A stretch of 14,067 bases of DNA from Deltaproteobacteria bacterium (GTDB lineage: Bacteria > Desulfobacterota > Desulfobaccia > Desulfobaccales > 0-14-0-80-60-11): NCBI GenBank assembly GCA_023381945.1, contig JAMCQY010000048.1:1-14067 (forward strand), read 5' to 3'. Below are positions 1-5,807 of the stretch, one piece after another; the stretch's first letter is position 1; the number at the start of each line of letters is the position of its first letter. The notes beneath the pieces are model-generated. The model saw nothing but the letters and a program-made list of their open reading frames with translations, ran no database searches and was not told the DNA's origin. The position numbers were made by a program, and so were the translations under genes.

Positions 1-173
1 GCAAAGACCATGGCCCGGAAAATTTGGCCATCTTGCGCCACCTGGCGACCAACATGCTTAAACGGGAAAACTCCCTAAAGGGGGGCATTCAAACCAAACG
101 CCTCAAGGCCGCCTGGGACCATGCTTATCTGCTCAAAGTTCTTACAACGTAATTTTTACATGCGATTGCCCTG
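1..173 (+). mobile_element. Right end of an ISAs1-family insertion sequence (left part outside window)
   Basis: The first 152 bases encode the C-terminal end of an ISAs1-type transposase. About 20 bases past its stop the sequence TGCGATTGCCCTG (161-173) occurs. Read on the other strand it is CAGGGCAATCGCA, the kind of terminus I associate with ISAs1-family elements. The right boundary is therefore put at 173. The left inverted repeat and any target duplication cannot be checked because the element runs off the window. The family call comes from the protein; the exact boundary is inferred. Confidence 0.65.
3..152 (+). CDS. ISAs1 family transposase, C-terminal fragment (cut by window edge)
   Basis: An open frame enters from the left edge and ends at TAA 150-152, giving 49 visible residues. 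It contains KDHGPENLAILRHLATNMLK, a Lys/Arg/Gly-rich stretch and a final KAAWDHAYLLKVL. This matches the conserved end of ISAs1/H-repeat DDE transposases, where a (D/N)GPxNxAxLRH helix is followed by KRLKAxWDxxYLLKVL. These enzymes cut and rejoin the element's ends. Only about the last seventh of a usual 370-residue protein is visible, so it cannot be said whether the element is intact. No frameshift or stop is seen in the visible part. Confidence 0.8.
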   Translation, partial: KDHGPENLAILRHLATNMLKRENSLKGGIQTKRLKAAWDHAYLLKVLTT

Positions 174-216
174 CACTGAGGGAGGATCTTTTCTTCAGGA
201 ATGCCAGTTTCGTTTG

Positions 217-232
217 TCCAGAATATCCTGGA
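217..232. promoter_or_regulatory. Dyad symmetry, possible upstream activator site
   Basis: TCCAGAATATCCTGGA has perfect 5-bp arms around a 6-bp centre. It lies roughly 190 bp upstream of the start expected from the sigma-54 promoter at 386-401, a distance typical of enhancer sites for NtrC-type activators. Nothing but symmetry and position supports the role. Confidence 0.2.
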
Positions 233-385
233 ACCTTCAGTCCGCCTGTAAAGCGAGGCCTAAGAGACTCTGCAGCCGGGCGTGGCCCCCTTTGACAAGC
301 AAGAGTGTTCCTTTCCCCTGCCATTACTCTCGAATATGAGAACCTTTCCCCGTCAATAATCTAGAAGAACTGCCACCCTGGTAGT

Positions 386-401
386 TGGCGTGTAATTTGC
401 A
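386..401 (+). promoter_or_regulatory. Sigma-54 (RpoN) -24/-12 promoter
   Basis: TGGCGTGTAATTTGCA fits the RpoN consensus TGGCACG-N4-TTGCA: the -24 GG (387-388) and -12 GC (399-400) are separated by exactly 10 bases, and TGGC, the second G of CACG, and TTGCA are all present. Transcription would start near 412, leaving a leader of about 100 nt before the kinase ATG at 513. Sigma-54 promoters require an AAA+ activator, and one is encoded at 5808-7184. That it acts here is inference. Confidence 0.65.
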
Positions 402-512
402 TTACTAATTATAGATGCTTATATTTTTAAATGGTCGTTTACAAGGATGATTGGCCACTAACAAGAGCTTACAGCCAGAACTGATAACGTTCGAGCCTTA
501 CAAGGATGTTCG

Positions 513-1601
513 ATGAACGATGAACCTATTGTTCCGGTGGTGCTGAAAGCCCCTATCCACCGGGAAAAAACCTGGACATATCCGTGGATAGGCGTCGTTT
601 TTGGAGTGGCCGTCGGTCTTCTGGTCGGGCATCCTTTGGCCATGCTGGCGCACGACTTCCACGAACATTTGATGTTAGGAACACCATTCGACGTGTGGGG
701 CGCCTTCGCACACAGTTTCGACTTGCAAATGTGGCCCATGGCGCTGCTTTTCGCCCTGTTCGGGGGGGTGTCATGGGGAATTATTGGTTTCGCATTAAAG
801 CATCTCAGGGAGAACCGCCTGCGACTGGACAGCCTGCACCAGGAGTTCGAATTCCAGGTAGCTACCTTAAGACACCATTATAAAAACCTGGCCATAGGGA
901 TTCACGGTTTCTCGGGCAGGATCAAGAAGAAGCTGGCCGATTTGGATGAAATGTTTCTCTTTTGTTTTTCTAAGGCAAGGTGTCCTGAATGTCCCAGGTA
1001 TGAAGAAATACATCCGGAACTAGAAGCCCTGGAACGCAGTTTCGGCGTCGTTGAAGATGCCTCCCAGCGGTTGTCCGACACCCTCGGCGAGGAGGTCCTG
1101 TTCCTCAGGGCCCTTACCAGTGACTCTTTACATCTCATTCCCCGGGACTTTTACCCTATCTTGATCCATTGCATAGAAGAATTGAAAGAACTCCGTTTCC
1201 GCGATAAAGAACTACAAGTACTGATAGACGGTGGTGATAGCGAGGAATGTCGGCGTTCCCTGATTTTCCCCTTCGAGCCTTGCACCATAGAAGTCATCTT
1301 GCAGAATATTATCGGCAACGCCATGAAATATGCCGAGCGTATTCAGATAAGGGTGGAGGAACAGAATAGCAAGGTAGCCGTTGAGGTTGAGGACAACGGC
1401 CCGGGGCTCGATGTGGAAAGACTCAGACAAAATCTGCTGATCCCGGGTGATCGCCGGGAAGCTGAGAGCACCCATCTGGGAATAAAGGTAAGCCTCCATC
1501 TATTGGAGAAATACGGCGGCCACCTGTTGGTTTGGAGCAAACCTGGGGCTGGGTCAAAATTCATTATTGAGTTCCCCAAGCGGCACCCGGGATCTTGGTA
1601 G
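513..1601 (+). CDS. Membrane-bound sensor histidine kinase, no HAMP or PAS, with Cys cluster
   Basis: A 362-residue kinase with two predicted membrane helices (about 24-45 and 74-95) joined by a short His-rich extracytoplasmic loop (HDFHEH, 48-53). A dimerisation helix with the H-box-like RHHYKN (probable phospho-acceptor H121) follows, then the ATPase domain: N-box NIIGNAMKY (265-273), G1 box EDNGPG (293-298) and a degenerate G2 region HLGIKVS (321-327) in place of GTGLGL. Cysteines 151, 157 and 160 (C-x5-C-x2-C) lie in the loop between the two dimerisation helices, which is unusual. The ATG is preceded by AAGGA. No response regulator follows directly; the next gene is the pentapeptide-repeat protein 16 nt downstream, probably co-transcribed from the sigma-54 promoter. 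Kinase assignment is firm; the signal is unknown. Confidence 0.87.
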   Translation: MNDEPIVPVVLKAPIHREKTWTYPWIGVVFGVAVGLLVGHPLAMLAHDFHEHLMLGTPFDVWGAFAHSFDLQMWPMALLFALFGGVSWGIIGFALKHLRENRLRLDSLHQEFEFQVATLRHHYKNLAIGIHGFSGRIKKKLADLDEMFLFCFSKARCPECPRYEEIHPELEALERSFGVVEDASQRLSDTLGEEVLFLRALTSDSLHLIPRDFYPILIHCIEELKELRFRDKELQVLIDGGDSEECRRSLIFPFEPCTIEVILQNIIGNAMKYAERIQIRVEEQNSKVAVEVEDNGPGLDVERLRQNLLIPGDRREAESTHLGIKVSLHLLEKYGGHLLVWSKPGAGSKFIIEFPKRHPGSW

Positions 1602-1617
1602 TCTCCGAGGTTCGCAT

Positions 1618-2808
1618 ATGTCCAGCTGCAAAAGTTGGATAAAGTATTCCTGGGAAGGGCACTATTGCGAGAACCCGGTGTGGCAAAAAGATCCGGAAGG
1701 ATTGTGCATCCTTCATTCCCTGGCCTCTGAAAAAGATAGAAATGCCTTTGACCAGGCCCTGCAAAGCAAATTGACCAGTGGCGATTTCGATTTTCGTGAA
1801 ATATATTTTCCAGGCCCCACCTCTTTTGCTAAACAAAAATTTACCAAACCGGCTAACTTTCAAAGAGTCAAATTTACCGGATGGGCCGATTTTCGGGAAG
1901 CTGAGTTCGAAGAAGGAGCCGATTTTTCTTATTCCAGGTTCGCCCAGGCAGCTCTTTTTGAAAAAGCCAGGTTTGGCGGCCAAGTCCTTTTTAAAAATGC
2001 GGGAATAGTGGGAGAAGCCGATTTCCGCGGCGCCTGCTTCGACGGCCTGGCAATCTTTCAAGGGGTCAACAACCCGCGGGCAGCAACCGGCCGTTTTCCG
2101 TTCATTGCCTATTTTCAGAATCTCGCTTTCGGCCCCTGGGGGTGTCTTCGGTTTCAAGACCTTTCCCTCGCCTGGGCCAGTTTCCTGGGCACCGATATGC
2201 GCCGTGTGGAGTTCCATAATGTTCGCTGGCGCTCGTATCGGGGCCGCCAGGCGATCTATGACGAGATCTTGTTGAAAAGAGACCAAACTGGTCCCCATGA
2301 TCTAACCATAGCTCCATGGAAAGAACCTGGCAACGTTACCGCTGGAATTTGCGCCAGGGTTGAGGAACTCTACCGCTATCTCAAACTAAACTACGAACAG
2401 GAGGGAGACCTGAAGCAGGCCGGGGATTTCCATTATGGCGAGATGGAAATGCATCGCCGGGCCAGCCGATGGCGACGATGGTTTCCGCTCTCCTGGTATA
2501 ATCTCTACCGGGTATTGAGCGGTTATAGTGAGCGGCCCCTGCGGGCCCTGGGATGCCTCGTTGGGCTGGTGACCGGATTGGCTGGTTTACTGCAATGGTT
2601 GGGACTGCAGACTTCCGATGGCCGCATGGCCGGTTTCACGGATGCCGCCATTTATCTACTGGAACTCGCAAGTCTCATGCGGCCCGAATGGCCTAAGGCC
2701 GCCACCACCGGAGGCCATTTTTTGAGTGCGCTCAGCCGCTTTATCATTCTCGGCCAGGCCGCCTTGTTCCTTTTGGCCATCCGCAACCGCTTAGGCCGCC
2801 GCCATTAA
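1618..2808 (+). CDS. Pentapeptide-repeat protein with C-terminal ion-channel-like membrane domain
   Basis: A 396-residue protein. The N-terminus has a possible metal site, C4, C17, C30 and H33 (GLCILH). Residues about 65-150 are pentapeptide repeats of the A(D/N)F type (ADFREAEFEEGADFSYSRF), which fold as a right-handed beta-helix. A linker follows with the YRYLKLNYEQEGDLKQAGDF motif (252-271) and a YRVLSGYSERPLRAL segment (297-311), seen in pentapeptide proteins fused to two-helix channel domains. The end has two hydrophobic helices (about 311-330 and 368-388). Between them, where such channels carry a T-x-GYGD filter, the sequence reads LELASLMRPEWP (348-359), so ion selection is probably lost. 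ATG 1618 is chosen because GAGG precedes it. A TTG start at 1567 would overlap the kinase and add residues unlike the family. Likely co-expressed with the kinase; function unknown. Confidence 0.75.
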   Translation: MSSCKSWIKYSWEGHYCENPVWQKDPEGLCILHSLASEKDRNAFDQALQSKLTSGDFDFREIYFPGPTSFAKQKFTKPANFQRVKFTGWADFREAEFEEGADFSYSRFAQAALFEKARFGGQVLFKNAGIVGEADFRGACFDGLAIFQGVNNPRAATGRFPFIAYFQNLAFGPWGCLRFQDLSLAWASFLGTDMRRVEFHNVRWRSYRGRQAIYDEILLKRDQTGPHDLTIAPWKEPGNVTAGICARVEELYRYLKLNYEQEGDLKQAGDFHYGEMEMHRRASRWRRWFPLSWYNLYRVLSGYSERPLRALGCLVGLVTGLAGLLQWLGLQTSDGRMAGFTDAAIYLLELASLMRPEWPKAATTGGHFLSALSRFIILGQAALFLLAIRNRLGRRH

Positions 2809-2828
2809 CAGTATGGCAGACCAGGAAT

Positions 2829-2905
2829 AGCTTTCAATAATTTGTCGCGGGGGGCGCCTGCCGTTGCGCTCTCAGGAAGGGCGGACACGCGGGTCCGCCC
2901 CTGCA
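2829..2905. repeat. Decayed MITE-like repeat with GC-rich hairpin
   Basis: The stem-loop GGGCGGAC-ACGCGG-GTCCGCCC (2879-2900) has a perfect 8-bp stem. The bases before it (ATAGCTTTCAATAATTT, a G-run, TTGCGC) align loosely with the left half of the complete element at 7186-7314. No matching right end is visible, so this looks like an old, partly lost copy. It lies in the 146-bp gap between two convergent genes and could act as a two-way transcription barrier, though no T-run follows the stem. Confidence 0.5.
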
Positions 2906-2954
2906 AGCTTCGCCCTAAGTCACATAAACAAACGGGCGACTGCTCCGCCTCATC

Positions 2955-3443
2955 CTATTTCTGGTAATAAAAATAGCCGCTGCGAGGATCGATGCGGAGC
3001 TTGTTTACCAGGTTGCCTTGGCCGTCGAGGATTTCCGCCTCCCAATAGCCGCCTTTGGCCGTAAGCTTGCCGGCCTTGAGATTAGGCTGGGTCTTCAGGA
3101 AGTCATCGAGGAGGTTAATGACCTGCCTGGCGCTCGCGGCTTCGCCGCCTTCCGGAAGGCCGTGCCTGCCAAAAGTCGGGGGACCAGGAGGTTGGGGGGG
3201 CGGCCCCATAGTTCCATGCGGCGGCCCGGTCATTCCATGCGGCGGCCCGGTCATCCCAGGCGGCGGCCCGGTCATTCCAGGCGGCGGCCCGGTCATTCCA
3301 GGCGGCGGCCCGGTTATCCCATGCGGCGGGCCTCCCATTCCTGGAGGTGAGCCTCCCATCCCGGTTCCCGTGGGACGGGCATCGGCTCTCTCTATTAATG
3401 AGAGCGCCAGCAGGGTTAGCAACATTATGCGCAAAAAATTCAT
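2955..3443 (-). CDS. Small secreted PepSY-like protein with Gly-Pro-Met repeats
   Basis: A 162-residue protein with an N-terminal signal peptide (1-22, cleavage probably after ADA) and no lipobox cysteine. Residues 27-88 are a low-complexity region built on a 7-residue unit, GPPPGMT or GPPHGMT. The C-terminal 60 residues have a helix (VINLLDDFLKTQPNLKAGKL) and a beta-hairpin (YWEAEILDGQGNLVNKLRID, then PRSGYFYY). This is the pattern of PepSY-like domains, ending in a DPxxG turn. I recall similar small Met/Gly-rich exported proteins with this tail in Desulfobacterota; that is memory, not a search. The gene starts 55 nt after the sensor kinase gene and probably shares its transcript. The ribosome site before the ATG is weak. 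A role as periplasmic partner or target of the sensor system is possible but unproven. Confidence 0.7.
   Translation of the reverse strand: MNFLRIMLLTLLALSLIERADARPTGTGMGGSPPGMGGPPHGITGPPPGMTGPPPGMTGPPPGMTGPPHGMTGPPHGTMGPPPQPPGPPTFGRHGLPEGGEAASARQVINLLDDFLKTQPNLKAGKLTAKGGYWEAEILDGQGNLVNKLRIDPRSGYFYYQK
3198..3365 (-). repeat. 21-bp tandem repeat, eight units, inside the secreted protein gene
   Basis: Eight units of CGGCGGCCCGGTCATTCCATG-like sequence follow one another; the five central ones differ at few positions and the outer ones are more diverged. Each unit encodes seven residues (GPPPGMT and variants) of the protein on the minus strand. Unit length is a multiple of three, so copy changes keep the frame. 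Confidence 0.9.
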
Positions 3444-3498
3444 ATTTTTCTTATTTAGAGGCCGATATTTTTAAAATGAGCAATTTCCATGCCACCCT

Positions 3499-5211
3499 TC
3501 AGATAGCTTTTCCGGGTTTTATCTCCCGGGAAAATCCGGAAGCAGGCAGGCTGATCATGAAAGTGGCGCCGTGGCCCAGACGGCTGGCCACGCTGATGGT
3601 CCCTTGATGGTTTTCCACAATCTGGCTGGCCACGGCTAACCCCAGTCCCGTTCCCTTGGACTTGGTGGTGAAGAATGGCTCAAAGAGTTGAGGCAGGTCC
3701 TCTTCTCTAACCCCTGGCCCCGTATCCGCTATGTCGATCTGGAAGTCGTTGTGGCTGCCGATTGCCAGACTGACCTCCAGCCGGCCGCCGTTGGGCATGG
3801 CCCCCAGGCCGTTAAGCAGCAGGTTGAGAAGCACCTGAATAATCTGATCCCGGTCAACCCTGGCCAGAAACGGCGGCCCGGGCAACCGCTTAACGATCTC
3901 CACCCCGCGGGCCTGGGCATCTGACTGGATGAGGCGCAGGGCGTGGTGGACCACTTCCGTCAAGTCGCAGTCCTCGAAGCTGGGCTCCTTGGGGCGGGTG
4001 AAGTCCAGGAGATTGGAGATGACGTTATTGAGCCGGTCCACTTCGCCCACCATGATTTCCGTGTAGGCCTGTTCCCTGGAACCCGGTGGAAACTTCTTTT
4101 TGAAGTATTGGATGAAGCCCTTGATGGAACTAAGGGGGTTGCGGATCTCGTGGGCTACTCCGGCAGACAGCCTCCCTAAGGCGGCCAGCTTTTCAGAGCG
4201 TTGGACCTTCTTCTCCATGGCCTTTAGTTCGCGCAGATCGCGCAGAATTAGCACCGCGCCGACACCTCCCTCCCAAATTAAAGGCGCTCCCGTGAGGGAG
4301 ACCGGGAAGGCCTTCTCTCCTTTCAGGAGAAGTTCCTGGTCAAGCACCACCTGCCCGTCCCGGACGCGGCGCACCAGGGATCCCGCCGAAGCTCCAAGAA
4401 AATCATGAAAGCCATCCCCGAGAACCTGCCCCTTAAAGACGCCCAATAGCTGCTCCGCGGCCGAGTTGGCGGCAATAACCTTGCCTGCGCCGTCAAAGGC
4501 GACCAGCATGTTCGGCATACTTTCGATGATGTTTTCGGTAAGGGTGGTCATTCCTGACAGGGTACGGTTGGTGAGGTAATAGCTTTGAATAATGAAGATG
4601 AAAAAGAAGCCGGCCAGGCCGATAAGAAGCAGGATGCCTCCCTGGAGCAGGGTGAAACGGAAATCAACCCACTGAGCTTCTTTCAGCCATCCTTTCTTCA
4701 GGCCTACCAGGACAAGATGCCTGCTCTTTGAGGAAACTTCACCAGACTTTGAGTTTTTATTTGCAGCGGCCTCCGGGTTTTCGGAGGAAGGATTGAAGAC
4801 GCTGCCGACCACGAACGTATCGGGGCCCATGAAACTGTAGCCAGGATTTCCCGATTTCATCACATAAGTGGCGAGGGCGGGAATCTGTTTGCCCACCAAC
4901 GACGGATCACTATGCGCCAGGACCGTACCCGAGGCATCGAAGATCGTCAGGAAGTCCAGGTCATTTTCCCTGGTGAGAGCAACCACTTTTTTCTGGAAGT
5001 CGCAATGCCAACTGATCGTTTCCAGACATCCGGCGCAAAGCGAGGCTACTTCCAAAGACCGGATTATAGTGATGCCCTTATCAAACATGAGCGTTTCGGC
5101 CAGCTCGGCTTCGCGGTGGAAGTTACTGTAAGTCATGTAGCCCAGGGCGCCGCCCAAGATCAATACCGCGCTTACAATAGCGGCTGCCACATGGCGTAAA
5201 GGGTTTGACAT
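3499..5211 (-). CDS. ZraS/HydH-like sensor histidine kinase (Cache + PAS)
   Basis: A 570-residue membrane kinase. TM1 is about 9-29. The periplasmic sensor (30-187) has a Cache-like motif (FLTIFDASGTVLAHSDPSLV, 87-106) and C59-x2-C62-x7-C70. TM2 is about 188-210. A PAS domain (225-325, ENIIESMPNMLVAFD) follows, then the phospho-acceptor helix GVAHEIRNPLSSIKGF (H354), N-box around N463/N467, G1 DTGPG (496-500), F-box EPFFTTK and G2 GTGLGL (520-525). All catalytic elements are intact. The HEIRNPLSSIKG core and domain order resemble ZraS/HydH/AtoS kinases, which pair with NtrC-type regulators. Such a regulator lies divergently at 5808-7184 and is the likely partner. The secreted PepSY-like gene follows downstream. 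Zinc or another metal is a possible signal by analogy only. Confidence 0.9.
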   Translation of the reverse strand: MSNPLRHVAAAIVSAVLILGGALGYMTYSNFHREAELAETLMFDKGITIIRSLEVASLCAGCLETISWHCDFQKKVVALTRENDLDFLTIFDASGTVLAHSDPSLVGKQIPALATYVMKSGNPGYSFMGPDTFVVGSVFNPSSENPEAAANKNSKSGEVSSKSRHLVLVGLKKGWLKEAQWVDFRFTLLQGGILLLIGLAGFFFIFIIQSYYLTNRTLSGMTTLTENIIESMPNMLVAFDGAGKVIAANSAAEQLLGVFKGQVLGDGFHDFLGASAGSLVRRVRDGQVVLDQELLLKGEKAFPVSLTGAPLIWEGGVGAVLILRDLRELKAMEKKVQRSEKLAALGRLSAGVAHEIRNPLSSIKGFIQYFKKKFPPGSREQAYTEIMVGEVDRLNNVISNLLDFTRPKEPSFEDCDLTEVVHHALRLIQSDAQARGVEIVKRLPGPPFLARVDRDQIIQVLLNLLLNGLGAMPNGGRLEVSLAIGSHNDFQIDIADTGPGVREEDLPQLFEPFFTTKSKGTGLGLAVASQIVENHQGTISVASRLGHGATFMISLPASGFSREIKPGKAI

Positions 5212-5233
5212 TCGCTTTGAATTATCCTAAGTT

Positions 5234-5261
5234 TTGATATTTTTCTAAAACGAGCGTGCAA
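5234..5261 (-). promoter_or_regulatory. Possible sigma-70 promoter of the sensor kinase gene
   Basis: On the minus strand TTGCAC and TATCAA are separated by 16 bases, about 23 nt upstream of the kinase ATG. The match to TTGACA/TATAAT is partial. Confidence 0.25.
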
Positions 5262-5371
5262 TTAATGCTGATGAGGGTTGCCAAAACTTAACTGCGGAGG
5301 TGAGTGGAAGTTATATTCGCGACCGGATGCCGAAGTTAAGAAATCCTCGAATATTTAACGGGAGGGTGACC

Positions 5372-5689
5372 ATGCCCCGACTTCTGGGGTTGTTCCTTGC
5401 ATCTAGCCTTCTCAGCCTCCCTGTTCTCCTTCATGCCGAACAGGCCGAAGAACCCCTCAAGTTCTCCTTTCATACCGGGGTATATGTTTTTTTATACCAT
5501 AAAAGCGGCGCCGCCGCCACCGTGGAAGGGCGTACCGGCGGCGGTGATCCCCGGCACTGGGTCGAACCGCCGAGGGTCTGCTTTCGCCAATTGCTGCTTT
5601 TAACCCTGGGACCCTTTCGTGCAGGTCCTATGGGCGGACACCCGGGTCCGCCCCTTCAAAAGAAATCGAAGGGATATCCGAGACACTGA
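5372..5689 (+). CDS. Small exported protein, possibly a truncated gene
   Basis: A strong ribosome site (GGGAGGGTG) precedes this ATG. The ORF encodes 105 residues beginning with a clear signal peptide (MPRLLGLFLASSLLSLPVLL, then HA at the probable cleavage site). The first part of the mature chain (about 23-45, LKFSFHTGVYVFLYHKSG) could be a beta-strand of an envelope protein. The rest (Gly/Arg/Pro-rich, then a stretch encoded by the hairpin repeat at 5632-5653) looks like read-through of non-coding DNA. An overlapping frame ends earlier in ANCCF. I suspect that only the 5' end of an exported protein gene survives, with its 3' part lost or frameshifted near the repeat. A genuine small periplasmic protein cannot be excluded. 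It lies between the divergent kinase and regulator genes. No family is recognised. Confidence 0.4.
   Translation: MPRLLGLFLASSLLSLPVLLHAEQAEEPLKFSFHTGVYVFLYHKSGAAATVEGRTGGGDPRHWVEPPRVCFRQLLLLTLGPFRAGPMGGHPGPPLQKKSKGYPRH
5632..5653. repeat. GC-rich hairpin repeat copy
   Basis: GGGCGGAC-ACCCGG-GTCCGCCC has the same 8-bp stem and 6-nt loop design as the copies at 2879-2900 and 7246-7267. It falls inside the 3' end of the small exported-protein ORF and about 150 nt upstream of the response regulator start. Confidence 0.75.
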
Positions 5690-5807
5690 GCTAGTGCTCT
5701 TCGATTCAAGCACGGTTATAATATTGGAAGGATCCGGTTTCCAACCTCGGTTTGGGTGTCCTTTCCGAGATATTTTAGAACCCAAGGCGCCACCTGTTCC
5801 ACTAATT

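Larger units (their letters stand above)
174..512. other. Non-coding interval between the IS end and the first kinase gene
   Basis: No convincing gene is seen in this stretch. It holds a dyad TCCAG-6-CTGGA (217-232), an AT-rich part from about 400 to 440, a sigma-54 promoter-like site (386-401) and a direct repeat TTACAAGGATG at 439-449 and 498-508. The second repeat copy supplies the ribosome binding site of the kinase. The two small ORFs at 121-339 and 142-324 have no family resemblance and overlap the IS end. Confidence 0.6.

Noticed and set aside
1..173. Complete insertion sequence
   Set aside because: Only the last 49 codons and one end are in the window.
1567..1617. TTG start for the pentapeptide protein overlapping the kinase
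   Set aside because: The ATG at 1618 has GAGG upstream and gives the Cys-containing N-terminus. The added residues are only the kinase's 3' end read in another frame.
1564..2298. Long antisense ORF of 244 codons on the minus strand
   Set aside because: It lies opposite the pentapeptide-repeat gene, whose repetitive Phe/Ala/Glu codons keep the other strand open. It has no ribosome site or recognisable domain.
3198..3365. Possible CRISPR array
   Set aside because: Units are directly joined 21-bp coding repeats without unique spacers.
3018..3474. Plus-strand ORFs of Gly/Pro/Ile or Arg/Pro repeats
   Set aside because: They are shadows of the 21-bp tandem repeat. Only the minus-strand frame has a signal peptide and a non-repetitive PepSY-like domain.
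5619..5807. 63-residue N-terminal extension of the response regulator
   Set aside because: It crosses the hairpin repeat and looks non-coding. The receiver domain begins properly from ATG 5808.
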